The translations under genes were made by a program, and so were the position numbers. Shown in pieces: positions 23,298-34,960 of a stretch of DNA of 64,000 nt (the stretch's first letter is position 1; the number at the start of each line of letters is the position of its first letter). The notes below the pieces were generated by a model. That model did not search any database. It was not told the DNA's origin and was given only the letters and a program-made list of their open reading frames with translations. The DNA lies in contig NC_133538.1 of assembly GCF_048544455.1 (NCBI RefSeq), forward strand, positions 456,333,311 to 456,397,310, written 5' to 3'. The DNA is from Silene latifolia (lineage: Eukaryota; Streptophyta; Magnoliopsida; Caryophyllales; Caryophyllaceae).

Positions 23298-24765
23298 TGA
23301 TGCGTGTCATTTATATGATGTTTTACACCCTATTTTGACACGCATTTCGTCTACTTTCGTAGTTTATGTAATATTGCAGATTTATGCGGAAATGAGTAGA
23401 TTTTGAGCCAAATCCGTCCCCAAGTATCTTGCACTGCATTTGACGTGAAGTATTTACTCAAGGAACGAGCTTGGTGTGCATTTCGAGGCCCGAATGACAA
23501 ATCCACGAGAAGTTAGAAGTCAAGAGTCAGCTAAAGCAGTCGATCGACCGGGTCCTATGGTCGATCGACCAACCCACGGGTTTCAGTAGCTACTGTTCAG
23601 CATAGACCAGTCGATCGACTGGTCCCAACAGTCGATCGACCAAGACGCTATCTCAGACGTGAATTAGAAGATCAAGAATTAGCAAGCCCATGATATATTA
23701 GGTTTAGAAATAATAGCTGCGTACTTTTCCTTTATAACGCAGCTTGAGTTTTGAGAATAAACATTCAGTTTTCAATCCAGTAACATTCAGTTTTATCAGT
23801 TTTTAGAATATCAAATAATTAGGGTTCGGAATATTGTTTCGCATTGGATTTTCGTTCGTGCTTTTAATCTTTCCGTTACAATTCCTCTGCAATATCGGTA
23901 TTCGCCTATTCTTATTTCAGTTTATCTTTATTGCGTTGATAGTATAGAAATTGCTAGTTAGTTTCCCGAAGCCACAATTATCGTTTTACGCTAATCTTTT
24001 ATTCCGTTAGTTCAAGCATGAATTCAGTAGTTTTAATCCTTAATATTATTGTTGTTTCCACTATAGTCATGAGTAGCTAAATTATTTGTGCTAGGATATA
24101 GGGAATCTGTAGGATTAGACGGCGTAGAATGGTAGACTGAAATCGCGTGTCAGTCGATCGACCGCCATACCTGGTCGATCGACTGACTGCGTGAGGTGTT
24201 ACTTTCGTTTTAATTGTTTTAATTTCTATATTTGACGAATCGAGTGCACGCGACTACTTGAATGTTTGGGTTATGACTGACCCATTAGATCGAAAGATAG
24301 GGAAAGTTGATTGACCACTAATTAAAATGACTAAACTATGTTGAGATCGAAAGATAGGTAAAGTTTAGGTTTTTAGTCACTTTTCAGGATGAAAGTCAGT
24401 ATTAGTGATATTAGGGACTTGTAGCGAGATCGAAAGATGCTTCTTGTTAAGAGTGGACCGAGAGGACCTCTTGTTTTCCAGCCTCGTGTGTTTGATTTAG
24501 ACCTACTTAGTATGCTGCCGCCGAAACTATAGTGAATCGACCATCCTAGTACCCCTTCTTTTATCTGTTTTATCCGTCTATTTAGTTTATTGCCTTTAGC
24601 TATAGACTAAATCAATTCAACCCCCACATTCGTTACCTTAGACTAGAATTAGACAATTATTAATTACATTCGCCTCCTTGTGGTTCGACCCTGTTACCAC
24701 TAGCCTAGGTTAGTTTTAATAGGAAATATAAATATCATTTTTGGTACTCACAACGACGGGTATCA
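23298..24765 (+). repeat. 5' LTR of element A
   Basis: 1,468 bp, tgatgcg to gggtatca. Relative to the other three LTRs of the family it lacks about 43 bp near 23342 (between acacgcattt and cgtctac). It contains three phased pairs of gtcgatcgac, at 23539/23560, 23610/23631 and 24153/24174. Confidence 0.93.
23539..24183. repeat. Phased palindrome pairs in LTR of A
   Basis: Six copies of the perfect 10-bp palindrome gtcgatcgac arranged as three pairs. In each pair the starts are exactly 21 bp apart (11-bp spacer), about two turns of B-DNA. The spacer sequences differ between pairs. Confidence 0.95.
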
Positions 24766-24770
24766 AATTT

Positions 24771-24788
24771 TGGCGCCGTTGCCGGGGA
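24771..24788 (+). promoter_or_regulatory. Primer-binding site of element A
   Basis: tggcgccgttgccgggga, five bases after the LTR end. This site and its offset are typical of plant Athila/Tat gypsy elements. Confidence 0.9.
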
Positions 24789-24891
24789 GGCAATTGTTCT
24801 AATTTTTAGTTGTTTTATTTTAGTCTGTTTCTTAGTTTAAGAGACATTCGTTCCTTAAACTATTCTCATATTCTTCTTGTAGTTTCCTCTT

Positions 24892-26209
24892 ATGCGCAGG
24901 TCACAGGGTGGTGAATTACTACCGATCAATTCTGAGATTGAGAAGACCTTGCGTGAGTTGAGGCGATCATCTAGGGTATTGCCGACAGAGGAAGAGCTGA
25001 GTACTCTGTCAAGCTACTACGATAACGCCTTATTTGAGGAGGATCCACCTTCATCTCCTGTCTCTAATTCATCAGCTGAGACCGTCACTTCTCCAGAAAT
25101 TCCAGTCATGGCTGAAGAAGCAAGCATCGCTAGTCACTCTGAGCCGACAGCCGCGAATCTTTACAAAGGATCCGCATTACCAGGGGACGACCGAAAATTC
25201 GAGCCAAAGCCTGCCTATATTAATTTAGTTGAGAGAAACCAATTCGGGGGAGCTGCAACTGATGATGCAGCCAAGCACATGGAGACCTTTATCGATTATT
25301 GTTGTTCCATACTCGCACCCACTGGCGTGACCCCGGATCAGGTGAAGGAGACCATGTTTATATTCTCCCTTCGTGATGCTGCAAGGGAATGGTATAGAGA
25401 CCTGGATCGAGCTGCTAATGGGATCACCGACTGGAGTTCGTTGGCCTTGGCATTTTACAAGAAATATTTTTCTGCCTCGAAGACCAATGCGATTAGAGCT
25501 CAGATCACGAGCTTTAAACAAGGGCCGGATGAGAACTTTCATGAGGCCTGGGTCCGTTTCAAGAAATTGGTGCGAACCATACCGCACCATGGGTTTGAGA
25601 AGTGCAGCCTATGCAATCAGTTCTATAATGGGCTCTATGATGATCAAAGAGCTATCTTGGATGCTGCAGCAAGTGGTCGATTTGCAGAGAATGTTGGAGA
25701 GACCAAAGGGTGGAAGATCATTGATGACTTAGCCACCCATAAAGTTGAGTATGGGAATTCCAGGGGGAATCAGAGGAGAAGTGTTGAATCTCATTCTGTA
25801 GCTGCACTTGAAGCTCTCACCGCGAGATTTGATAAATACGAATTGGGAGGAGCTTCAAAAGGGGGTATCTACCATGTGAATGCCGTGTCAGACGGTCCAT
25901 TCGTCTGCAAAAGGTGTGGAGCTGAGGGACATGTTTCAGAAAATTGTCCTAGTCCCTTTGAGTCTTGTGCTGTCTTTCAACATTATAGGCAGACAAACAC
26001 CTATTATGAGCCTAATGTTCATCCCAACTTGAGGTGGAGTAGCCAGAACGTTCTAAATCCAACTCCACCTCCGCAGCAGCAGCAAAGCTATGTGCCCCCT
26101 CACAAGCAACAACAATATCAAAAGCCTCCATATGTCCCTCAAGCAATCCCATGGTTCTGATTTTACTGAATTTAAGAACTTGTTGCTGAAAGAGTCTCAA
26201 GCTAGAGAG
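24892..26209 (+). pseudogene. Element A gag, N-terminal part (disrupted by B)
   Basis: The ATG at 24892 opens a 422-codon frame. A retrotransposon gag core lies at about residues 150-270 (AREWYRDLDRA, FYKKYFSASKT, AWVRFKKLVRTIPHHGFE), and a CCHC knuckle (CKRCGAEGHVSENC) at about 340-355, followed by a Gln/Pro-rich linker. Near 26130 the frame shifts by one base, and the true frame continues as a stretch containing LLLKESQAREAG. It is cut at 26209 by insertion of B and resumes at 34683. The product would be the virus-like-particle shell. Confidence 0.9.
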
Positions 26210-26214
26210 GCCGG
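26210..26214. repeat. Target-site duplication (left) of element B
   Basis: gccgg, repeated exactly at 34683-34687. The site lies in the gag codons of element A. Confidence 0.9.
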
Positions 26215-27744
26215 TGATACCCGTCGTTGTGAGTACCAAAGATAAAATTTGTAATTCCTATTAAGACTAACCTAGGCTAGTGGTAACAGGGTCGAACCCA
26301 CAAGGAGGCAGATGTAAATTCTAGTTGATTTATATTCAGTCTAAGGTAACAATTGTGGGGGTTTGAGTTGAGATGGTCTAAAGCTAAGAACAGATAAAAA
26401 ACTAAAAAGACGGTCTAAATGAGATAAAGAAGGGGGTACTAGGATGATCGGTTCATTATAGCTTCTGGCGGCAAAGAAACTAAGTCTGATGCTGAGTCAA
26501 CACAGGTGAGGCGGGAAATAAAGAGGTCCTCTCGGTCCACTCTTAACAAATAGCATCTTTCGATTTCGCTATAGGTCCCTAATATCACTAATACCAACTT
26601 TCGTTCTGAAAAGTGACTAACGGTCTAAACTATACCTATCTTTCGATCTTAGCACAGTTTAGTCGATTCAATTGATGGTCTAACAACTTACCCTATCTTT
26701 CGATCTATTGGGTCATCATAAAGGGGTACTTAATCGGTCGCATGCATTCGATTCGTTAAATACAACAATTAAAATCAATTAAAACGAAAGGTAACCTCAC
26801 GAGGTCAGTCGATCGACCGGGTAAGGTGGTCGATCGACCAACACGCGGGTCAGTCCGTGTATACTCTATTGCCGCCTATGCCATATATCGCCTACATCCT
26901 AGCACTATAGAATTAGCTACTCATGCTAAGGGTAGAAACAACAACATAAACGATAAAGCTAACTACTGAATTCATGCTTAAAATAGTAAAATAAACAATT
27001 AACATAAATAATGATAACGGTTGCGGGAATCTACTTAGCAATTCTAAACTATTGATAAAATAAAGATGAACTATAATTAGGACAGAAGAATACCGAATTG
27101 TAGAGGAAAGATTAGTTATTAAGAACCGAAAATCCAATGCTCAACAATCCCAAACCCTAACTATCAAGAACCGTATGCGAAAACTTAATCTAAATTACTG
27201 AATAAAACTTTGAATGAAAACTGAATAATAACTTGATGATGATTGAATGTTTCTAGGTTACGTTATATAGCAACTAACGTAACTTTATTTCCTAAACCTA
27301 GCATAACTTTGGGCTTCAAGATTCACGGTCTTTTAATTCTCGTGCGGAATAGCACTGGTCGATCGACTAAGGTGGGTGGTCGATCGACCACTCAAAGAAT
27401 GAACAAAGGGCTTCGGAACCCGAACATTGGTCGATCGACTGAGGGTGATGGTCGATCGACTACTTGAGCTGCTACTTGACTTCTTAAAACTCGTGGACTT
27501 GTCTTTTGGGCCTTGGATTGCGCACCAAGCGCGTTCCTTAAGTGATTCCTTTACGTCATTTGAAATGCAGATTACTCGGGGACGGATTTGGCTTGATTTC
27601 CCGTTGAATTCTTCACATTTCTGCAATAATGTACAAAATACGGAAGTAGACGGAAATAGGGAGAAATGTAGCATAAACTATAAGAATGAGCTCTAAAATG
27701 CGTGTAAAATGGGATGTAAAACATCATATAAATGACACGCATCA
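26215..27744 (-). repeat. 3' LTR of element B
   Basis: 1,530 bp, the complement of the LTRs of A. It carries phased palindrome pairs at 26808/26829 and two more near 27360-27470, spacing 21 bp. Confidence 0.93.
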
Positions 27745-29998
27745 AACTTTCCCAAACCAAACCCTTGCTTGTCCTCAAGCAAGAACTAGACTCGATCCTA
27801 AAACCTAATGGAACGAGTTCAATCTCAGAGCGAATTGTCAACTGTAAAGCCTAAACCAATTTAATGCATAACCAACAATCAATTAGTAATGCGAATCATG
27901 CAAACGAATTATAATGTCGTTAAAGACTCATTTGACAAATCAATTGTAGAGACTTATCAAATTGGACTCTCACGGGTCGCTCAAATCACTCAATAAGTAC
28001 AGGTGAATATATGTAAGATAGAAAGAAATAATTTTGTAGTGACTCTCACCTAACTACGACCTATGAAGACATGCCAGCAATAGAATATGAAAACGATCTC
28101 TATGACCGTACATATGCATTCCAACCAAACAGATGACCAATGACACATGCCGAGGTAAATATGGGATATGTGAGGTATGGGTAAGAAGAGGCAAAACATT
28201 TTGTGGAAAAGTGGAGGTACTGGTGATCAAGCTAGTACCAAAACGGAACCAAATGGCAACATCCAACTTCTTGCTCATAATCAAACGAAACGGTGCTATA
28301 GCAAGCACAAAACTCACAATCTCCAAACTAACAAATCAATAAACTCCCCATAGGATATAAATGAAACATGGGAGCAAAAATCGCCAAAAGATAAGGATTA
28401 AATTATGCGAATTGACTTCTTCCTCGAATCTCAGTCGATCGACCAAAAGGGGCAGTCGATCGACTGCTATGAACAGTGCAGAACCTCTTTTTCTTTCTTT
28501 TTCGAATCATATTTTTTTTCATTTCTTTCTTTTTTTTCTTTTGTTTCTTTCTTTCCTTTTTGTTTTCATTTTCCAATCATCATCTCAACAGAGCAAATGC
28601 CACCAAAAACGAGTAACGACCCCAAGAACACAAACTACTAGATTGACAAAGGTAGGCTAAATGTAGGATGTAGTAAACGGGACAAAAAAAGGCTATTTTT
28701 GGTAGTGTGGAGCTTATGGGCAAAATGAATAAAGGAAACCTCTTCCACATGTGTCAACTAACCACAAACCGAATGCATACAGGTATTAAGTAGATCAAAT
28801 TCATATTTATGCAAATTAAGGAAACATGTCTCATAAGGAGTACTACTCACATTCCTAAGTAAACCGGTCATAGATGTCACCAGTTATAGGCTCTAAATCT
28901 CAGAATGTATGATGTAGTTTGCCGCTTTCTAAGTCAAATCTCAAGTTCAAGAAGAATGTAACGAAACTCGTAGATATGCATTTACGATTCTACTAATAAC
29001 ATGTTAATCTAGCAAGGCTCAGGCAAAACAGGTGCAAATGCAAAATTATCATAGAAATACTACCGTTCCGACTCGACCTAAATGCTAAAATAAACGTGCA
29101 TTGTATGGGAATTTTTTGAAATTTTTCGATTTTTTTTTTTTTTTTTTGGATTTTTGTATACATATGAAATGAAATGAACAATGCAAAACAGAATGTAAAC
29201 GTGAATGCAAGCAAATGATATGCGACGCAAAACCCTTCCCCAAACCAAATCACACAATGTCCCCATTGTGCAAAATCATGTAATGAAGAAAAAAGAAATG
29301 GGAATTTGCGAGAAAATAAATAAACAGGACACAAAGGAAAGATATGGAACTCACAAGACTTTAAAGCGCAGAAAAAGGAAACCTCCCAAACCAGCGTGAG
29401 CTAGGAGGTTTCAGTAGCTAGCAAAGATGCTACTAACAAGAGTGCCCGAAAGATTTAAAAATACCACGCATAAGACTGAGAAAACAATTTTGAAGCGGTA
29501 AAATTGTGCGTAAATGAGAGAACAGAATAAATAAGTAATATAACGGAAAGTAAAGCGGAGTAGAAAACTCCCTTAGGTCCCCATATCGACCAAACACAGC
29601 AGGGGAGAGGTCGTGAACAAATACAGCTGCAGCAGTGGTCGATCGACCAAGAAGATCAGTCGATCGACCAAGTAGGCGTGAATGAGCTCTGTAAACTCCA
29701 AATCGTCGATCGACTATATAGACCAGTCGATCGACTGAAAACACTGCTGCAACTTCTTATTTCATCGTATTAGCTCAATAACTCGAGCTACTGAGGTCCA
29801 GAAACCTGCAAATGCACAATAATACGCGCCCAAAATTGCGCGAAAACCCAAAACAAAGCCTAAAGTGCATAAAAATCCTAAACAAAACAAAATAAATGCG
29901 AAGTTTTCGCGCACACAAAAGCAATAAAAAACAAAATAGTTCGAAAGCAATAAAATGTTTGTAAAGCTTTTGATCAACTAGTAGTTGATCAAGAAAGG
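27745..29998 (-). other. Non-coding 3' region of element B
   Basis: 2.25 kb without credible genes. It contains palindrome pairs near 28434, 29638 and 29704, a poly-pyrimidine stretch at 28483-28580, a T-run near 29131, and ggtttgggg-type purine tracts on the minus strand near 27748 and 29240. Region A 36412-38632 is its counterpart and aligns with it throughout. Confidence 0.8.
29970..29993 (-). other. Near-perfect palindrome just after the gag-protease stop of B
   Basis: Arms ttgatcaacta and tagttgatcaa flank a single base. A slightly worn copy lies at the end of gag-protease in element A (36399-36417). The placement suggests an RNA hairpin or a conserved DNA site. Confidence 0.6.
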
Positions 29999-32900
29999 CT
30001 AAGGTATGGCCCACTTCGTCGGCTTCTGGCTACTAGAGGTAGCCTCAATGGTGCTCAGTTTATCAGCTGCACCCTTCTTAGCTTCAACAGTCGGAAAGCT
30101 CAAAGGATAAACCTCGTCATCTCCCCAATCAAGGGTCTCTTTGGGTTCGTCGGACTCCAAATCAGACCATCTCACCTTGGCTGGCTCATCTTCCACTTCC
30201 TCATCGCGCATAGCTAAGGCATCCAAGACCTCCTCTTGAAATGGTTTGCTCTGTCGCGGCGGGAGTAACCTGCAACTTCTCCTTCCCCAAACCAGCTCCT
30301 GCAATGTCTGAAACAACAAGTTTTTCCTCCTTTTTGCTCCCAATCTGGGGCGGAGTGGTTAGCATAGGAGTAGTAATAGAGACAGGTAATTCAGGAAGCA
30401 CAAAGTACGATTTCTTTTCAGAGACCGTATTACAAGTAACAGGCCACATGGGATCCTTTTTCTTAGCCGGCTGGGCAAAGACAATAGAGTGCTTTCCCAC
30501 TTTGAAAGTCAAGGTTCCTAGACCGACATCGATGACTGCACCAACAGTGTGCAGAAATGGCCTACCCAAAATAATGGGAATATGAGCATCCTCAGGCATG
30601 TCAAGTACAACGAAGTCAATGGGGAAGAAAAACTTCCCTATTTGGACATGAATGTCCTCTAAGACCCCTATTGGCTGGACCGAAGATCGGTCAGCCATCT
30701 GTACTGTCATATCGGTAATAGCAAACCTGGTCAACTTAAGCTTCCTAGCTAGACTCAAGGGCATGACACTTATACTAGCTCCTAAGTCACATAAAGCCTT
30801 CTCAATTGAGAAGGTACCTATTTTGCAAGGAACAAAAAAGCTACCCGGATCCTCTAACTTATGGGGCGCAGTGTGAGACAAGTAGGAGCAAGACTCTTTA
30901 GTTAACGCAACAGTGTGAACATGTTCAAGCGATTTTTTCTTTGATAATAACTGTTTCATAAATTTAGTGTATGCTGGCACTTGGTTAACTAACTCAAGGA
31001 AGGGTACCTGAACATTCAAGCTACGAATAACTTTCTCAAACTTACTGAAAGATACCTGTTCCTTCGTCGACGAGTCTCTCCTGATATGGGGTCAGTAAGG
31101 AGTACCTTAGCCCTCTCCTCTAAATTGCGCGTGCAGTATCCTTGGACTTTGGCTGGAAGTCCACAACTTTTTCCTTGTTGAAGCTTGACCCTCCCTCAGA
31201 CCGTCTCAAATGAGAACCATTAATCGTCATTGGGTCGAACTTGAGCCGGATCGACCCATCGGACTCGGGTCGGCACCAATATTTTCGGATCGTGGTACCC
31301 CGAAACAAGTGGTCTCGCAGATTATTTGGCATCAAAGGACGAAATTCCTTAGCATCGCGGCCCGATCTCGGTCGATCGACCACACCCGTCTCGATCGATC
31401 GAGAGATGTACGATTCAGAATCTCCAGTAACCCGTGCTTGATCGATCGACTAGGTATATCGATCGATCGATCGATATACCCAAGACAATGTTTCTTTGAT
31501 TTATTCGTTGAAGCTTTCTTTTGACTTGTTTCCGGCTCATCTTTTTCAACAGCGTCCTCGACCATGGCAGGACCATCAAGGGTGAACCCGCTCCTCAAAG
31601 TGATGGCATTTAGGGTCTCCTTTTGTTCAGGTTGAGTCGGTAAGTGTCCGGGAGCTCGAGTGTTACTTTTGCTAGCCAATTGAGCAATTTGGCTCTCTAG
31701 TAGCTTCATCCCGGCCTCTCTTGCTTGGGACTCCTTTAGCAACAGGTTCTTAAGCTCGGAAAATTCAGAATTCTGCGATTGTTGCTGCTGCGGCACATAA
31801 GGAGGTTTCTGATATTGTTGTTGCTTTTGATGAGGGGGCACATAGGGTTGCTGCTGCGGCGGAGCTTGAGTTGGATTCAGGACATTTTGGCTCCTCCAAC
31901 TCAAGTTTGGGTGGGTTGGCTCGTAGTAGGTGTTGGTCTGCCTATAGTGTTGAAAGGCAGCACAAGATTCAAAGGGACTAGGGCAGTTCTTCGAAACGTG
32001 CCCCTCAGCTCCACACCTTTCGAGACGAAGGGACCGTCGACACAAAGATTGACTTGGTACATCCCACCTTTAGAGGCTCCTCCTAGCTCATATTTGTCAA
32101 ATCTCGCAGAAGAGCCTCAAGCGCAAATGGCCGACAGGGAAGATTCAGCAGCTGTCCTCTGGTTCCCTCTAGAATTCCCATACTCGGCCTTGTGGGTAGC
32201 TAGATCATCAATGATCTTTCACCCCTTGGTTGCTCCCAAATTTTCGCGAATCGTCCATTGGTGCAAAGATCCAAAATGGCCCTCTGATCGTCGTACAATC
32301 CATTGTAGAAATGATTGCACAAGCTCGACTTTTCGAACCCATGGTGCGGTATGGTTCGCACCAGCTTCTTAAAACGGACCCATGCTTCGTAGAAATTATC
32401 GTCCGGCCCTTGTTTAAAGCCCGTGATTTGGGCTCTGATAGCAATCGTCCTTGAAGCAGAAAAGTACTTCTTGTAGAATGCCAATGCCAAGGTATTCCAA
32501 TCGGTGATCCCCTGAACGGTCCGGTCCAAATCTCTATACCACACCCTTGCAAAGATCACGAAGGAGAAGATGAACATGGTCTCCTTGATCGGTCTTGGGT
32601 CACGCCCCGGTGGTGGGGGTATGGAACAATGATGAGTCAATAAAGGTCTCCATATGCTTAGCATCTTCATTTGCGCTCCCCAATCGTTCTTCTCAACCAT
32701 GCTAATGTAAGAAGGCTTTGGTTCGAACTTCCTGGCATCTCCTGGTAATTCGAACCCCTTATATAAGTTTTCAGCTGTCGGCTCAGAATGACTAGCTATA
32801 CTTGCTTCCTCGGCCATGACTGGAATTTCTGGAGAAGTAACTGTCTCGGCTGAAGAAGTGGAAACGGGTGAAGACTGTGGGTCTTATTCGAACAGATCGT

Positions 32901-33033
32901 TCTTGTAATAGCTTGACAGAGTACTCAGCTCTTCCTCTGTCGGTAGTACTCTTTGTGTTCGTCTCAACTCGCGCAAAGATTTCTCTATGTCAGGGTCAAA
33001 TGGCACTAGTTCACAACCCTGTGACCTGCGCAT
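29999..33033 (-). pseudogene. Element B gag-protease, broken
   Basis: Starts with the same MRRSQG as A at 33033. In order: gag core (32600-32200), CCHC knuckle (CGAEGHVSKNC, near 32010), Gln-rich linker, a segment with palindromes translated as Arg-Ser-Ile/Thr repeats (31500-31370), a conserved NNLRDHLFRGT stretch, then an aspartic-protease domain (31019-30201) with CDLGASISVMP as the catalytic Asp motif and a flap-like [10 protein letters not shown]. An acidic tail ends at WAIP. Frameshifts and stops occur near 32890, 32050, 31330, 31050 and 30240. No downstream pol exists. Confidence 0.9.
31370..31485 (-). repeat. Degenerate phased palindromes inside gag of B
   Basis: Copies of cgatcgatcga/gtcgatcgac lie in the coding region at about 31371/31392 and 31443/31464. 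The 21-bp phase is kept although the outer bases have mutated. They are translated as part of gag. Confidence 0.75.
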
Positions 33034-33134
33034 AAGAGGAAACTACAAAAAGAATATGAGAAAAGTTTAAGGAACAGAAGTCCCTTAAACTAAGAAAGAC
33101 TAAAAATAAAACAACTAAAATTAGGACTATTGCC

Positions 33135-33152
33135 TCCCCGGCAACGGCGCCA
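33135..33152 (-). promoter_or_regulatory. Primer-binding site of element B
   Basis: The complement reads tggcgccgttgccgggga, identical to that of A. Confidence 0.9.
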
Positions 33153-33157
33153 AAATT

Positions 33158-34682
33158 TGATACCCGTCGTTGTGAGTACCAAAGATAAAATTTGTAATTC
33201 CTATTAAGACTAACCTAGGCTAATGGTAACAGGGTCGAACCACAAGGAGGCAGATGTAAATTCTAGTTGATTTATATTCAGTCTAAGGTAACAATTGTGG
33301 GGGTTTGAGTTGAGATGGTCTAAAGCTAAGAACAAATAAAAAACTAAAAAGAAGGTCTAACAGATAAAGAAAGGGGTACTAGGATGATCGGTTCATTATA
33401 GCTTCGGCGGCAGCAAACTAAGTCGGTCTGAGTCAACACAGGTGAGGCGGGAAATAAAGAGGTCCTCTCGGTCCACTCTTAACAAATAGCATCTTTCGAT
33501 CTCGCTATAGGTCCCTAATATCACTAATACCAACTTTCGTTCTGAAAAGTGACTAACGGTCTAAACTATACCTATCTTTCGATCTTAGCACAGTTTAGTC
33601 GATTCAATTGATGGTCTAACAACTTACCCTATCTTTCGATCTATTGGGTCAGTCATAAAGGGGTACTTAACTGGTCGCATGCATTCGATTCGTTAAATAA
33701 AACAATTAAAATCAATTAAAACGAAAGGTAACCTCACGAGGTCAGTCGATCGACCGGGTAAGGTCGTCGATCGACCAACACGCGGGTCAGTCCGTGTATA
33801 ATCTATTGCCGCCTATGCCATAAATCGCCTACATCCTAGTACTATAAAATTAGCTACTCATGCTAAGGGTAGAAACAACAACATAAACGATAAAGCTAAC
33901 TACTGAATTCATGGTTAAAACAGTAAAATAAACAATTAACATAAATAATGATAATGGTTGCGGGAATCTACTTAGCAATTCTAAACTATTGATAAAATAA
34001 AGATGAACTACAATTATGGAAGAAGAATACCGAATTGCAGAGGAAAGATTAGTTATTAAGAACCGAAAATCCAATGCTCAACAATCCCAAACCCTAACTA
34101 TCAAGAACCGTATGCGAAAACTTAATCTAAATTACTGAATAAAACTTTGAATGAAAACTGAATAATAACTTGATGATGATTGAATGTTTCTAGATTACGT
34201 TATATAGCAACTAACGTAACTTTATTTCCTAAACCTAGCATAACTTTGGGCTTCAAGATTCACGGTCTTTTAATTCTCGTCTGGAATAGCTGCCTGGTCG
34301 ATCGACTAAGGTAGGTGGTCGATCGACCACTCAACAATGAACAGTGGCTTCTGGAACCCGAACATTGGTCGATCGACTGAGGGTGATGGTCGATCGACTA
34401 CTTGAGCTGCTACTTGACTTCTTAAAACTCGTGGACTTGTCTTTTGGGCCTTGGATTGCGCACCAAGCTCGTTCCTTAAGTGATTCCTTTACGTCATTTG
34501 CAATGCAGATTACTCGGGGACGGATTTTGCTTGATTTCCCGTTGAATTCTTCACATTTCTGCAATAATGTACAAAATACGGAAGTAGACGGAAATAGGGA
34601 GAAATGTAGCATAAACTATAAGAATGAGCTCTGAAATGCGTGTAAAATGGGATGTAAAACATCATATAAATGACACGCATCA
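33158..34682 (-). repeat. 5' LTR of element B
   Basis: 1,525 bp, very similar to 26215-27744. It includes palindrome pairs near 33745/33766, 34296/34317 and 34366/34387. Confidence 0.93.
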
Positions 34683-34687
34683 GCCGG
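34683..34687. repeat. Target-site duplication (right) of element B
   Basis: gccgg, identical to 26210-26214. Confidence 0.9.
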
Positions 34688-34929
34688 GATGAAGATATTA
34701 GAGAGCCAAATTGTGCAATTGGCTAGCAAGAACACAACTCAAGCTCCCGGACACTTACCGACTCAAATGGAGAAAAAAGAGACCCTCAATGCCATTACTT
34801 TGAGGAGTGGGTCTACCCTTGATGGGCCCATTATGGTTGAGGACATTGCTGAAAAAGATGAGGCAGAACCGAGTCAAAAGAAAGATGGAACGAACAAAAG
34901 CAAGAAAAAGACGATCAGCAGGTATGTCA

Positions 34930-34960
34930 GTCGATCGACTGACATACCCGGTCGATCGAC
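34930..34960. repeat. Phased palindrome pair within gag coding of A
   Basis: gtcgatcgac at 34930 and 34951, 21 bp apart, with a further single copy at 35002. Confidence 0.95.

Larger units (their letters stand above)
26215..34682 (-). mobile_element. Athila-like gag-protease-only LTR element (B), nested in A
   Basis: 8,468 bp in minus orientation: 5' LTR 34682-33158, primer site 33152-33135, gag-protease 33033-29999, a 2.2-kb non-coding 3' region and 3' LTR 27744-26215. Same family and same architecture as A, again with no reverse transcriptase or integrase. It inserted into A's gag, so it is younger than A. Confidence 0.94.

Noticed and set aside
23539..24183. CRISPR-like regular short repeats
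   Set aside because: Repeats are only 10-bp palindromes in isolated pairs spread through LTRs, in a plant genome; no array of 25-40-bp repeats and no cas genes.
27243..27467. Open frames over the palindrome pairs in the LTRs and 3' regions (also near 28361-28660, 29433-29744 and 43984-44220)
   Set aside because: They lie inside LTR or non-coding regions, are not conserved in frame between copies of the element, and owe their length to the palindrome lacking stops.
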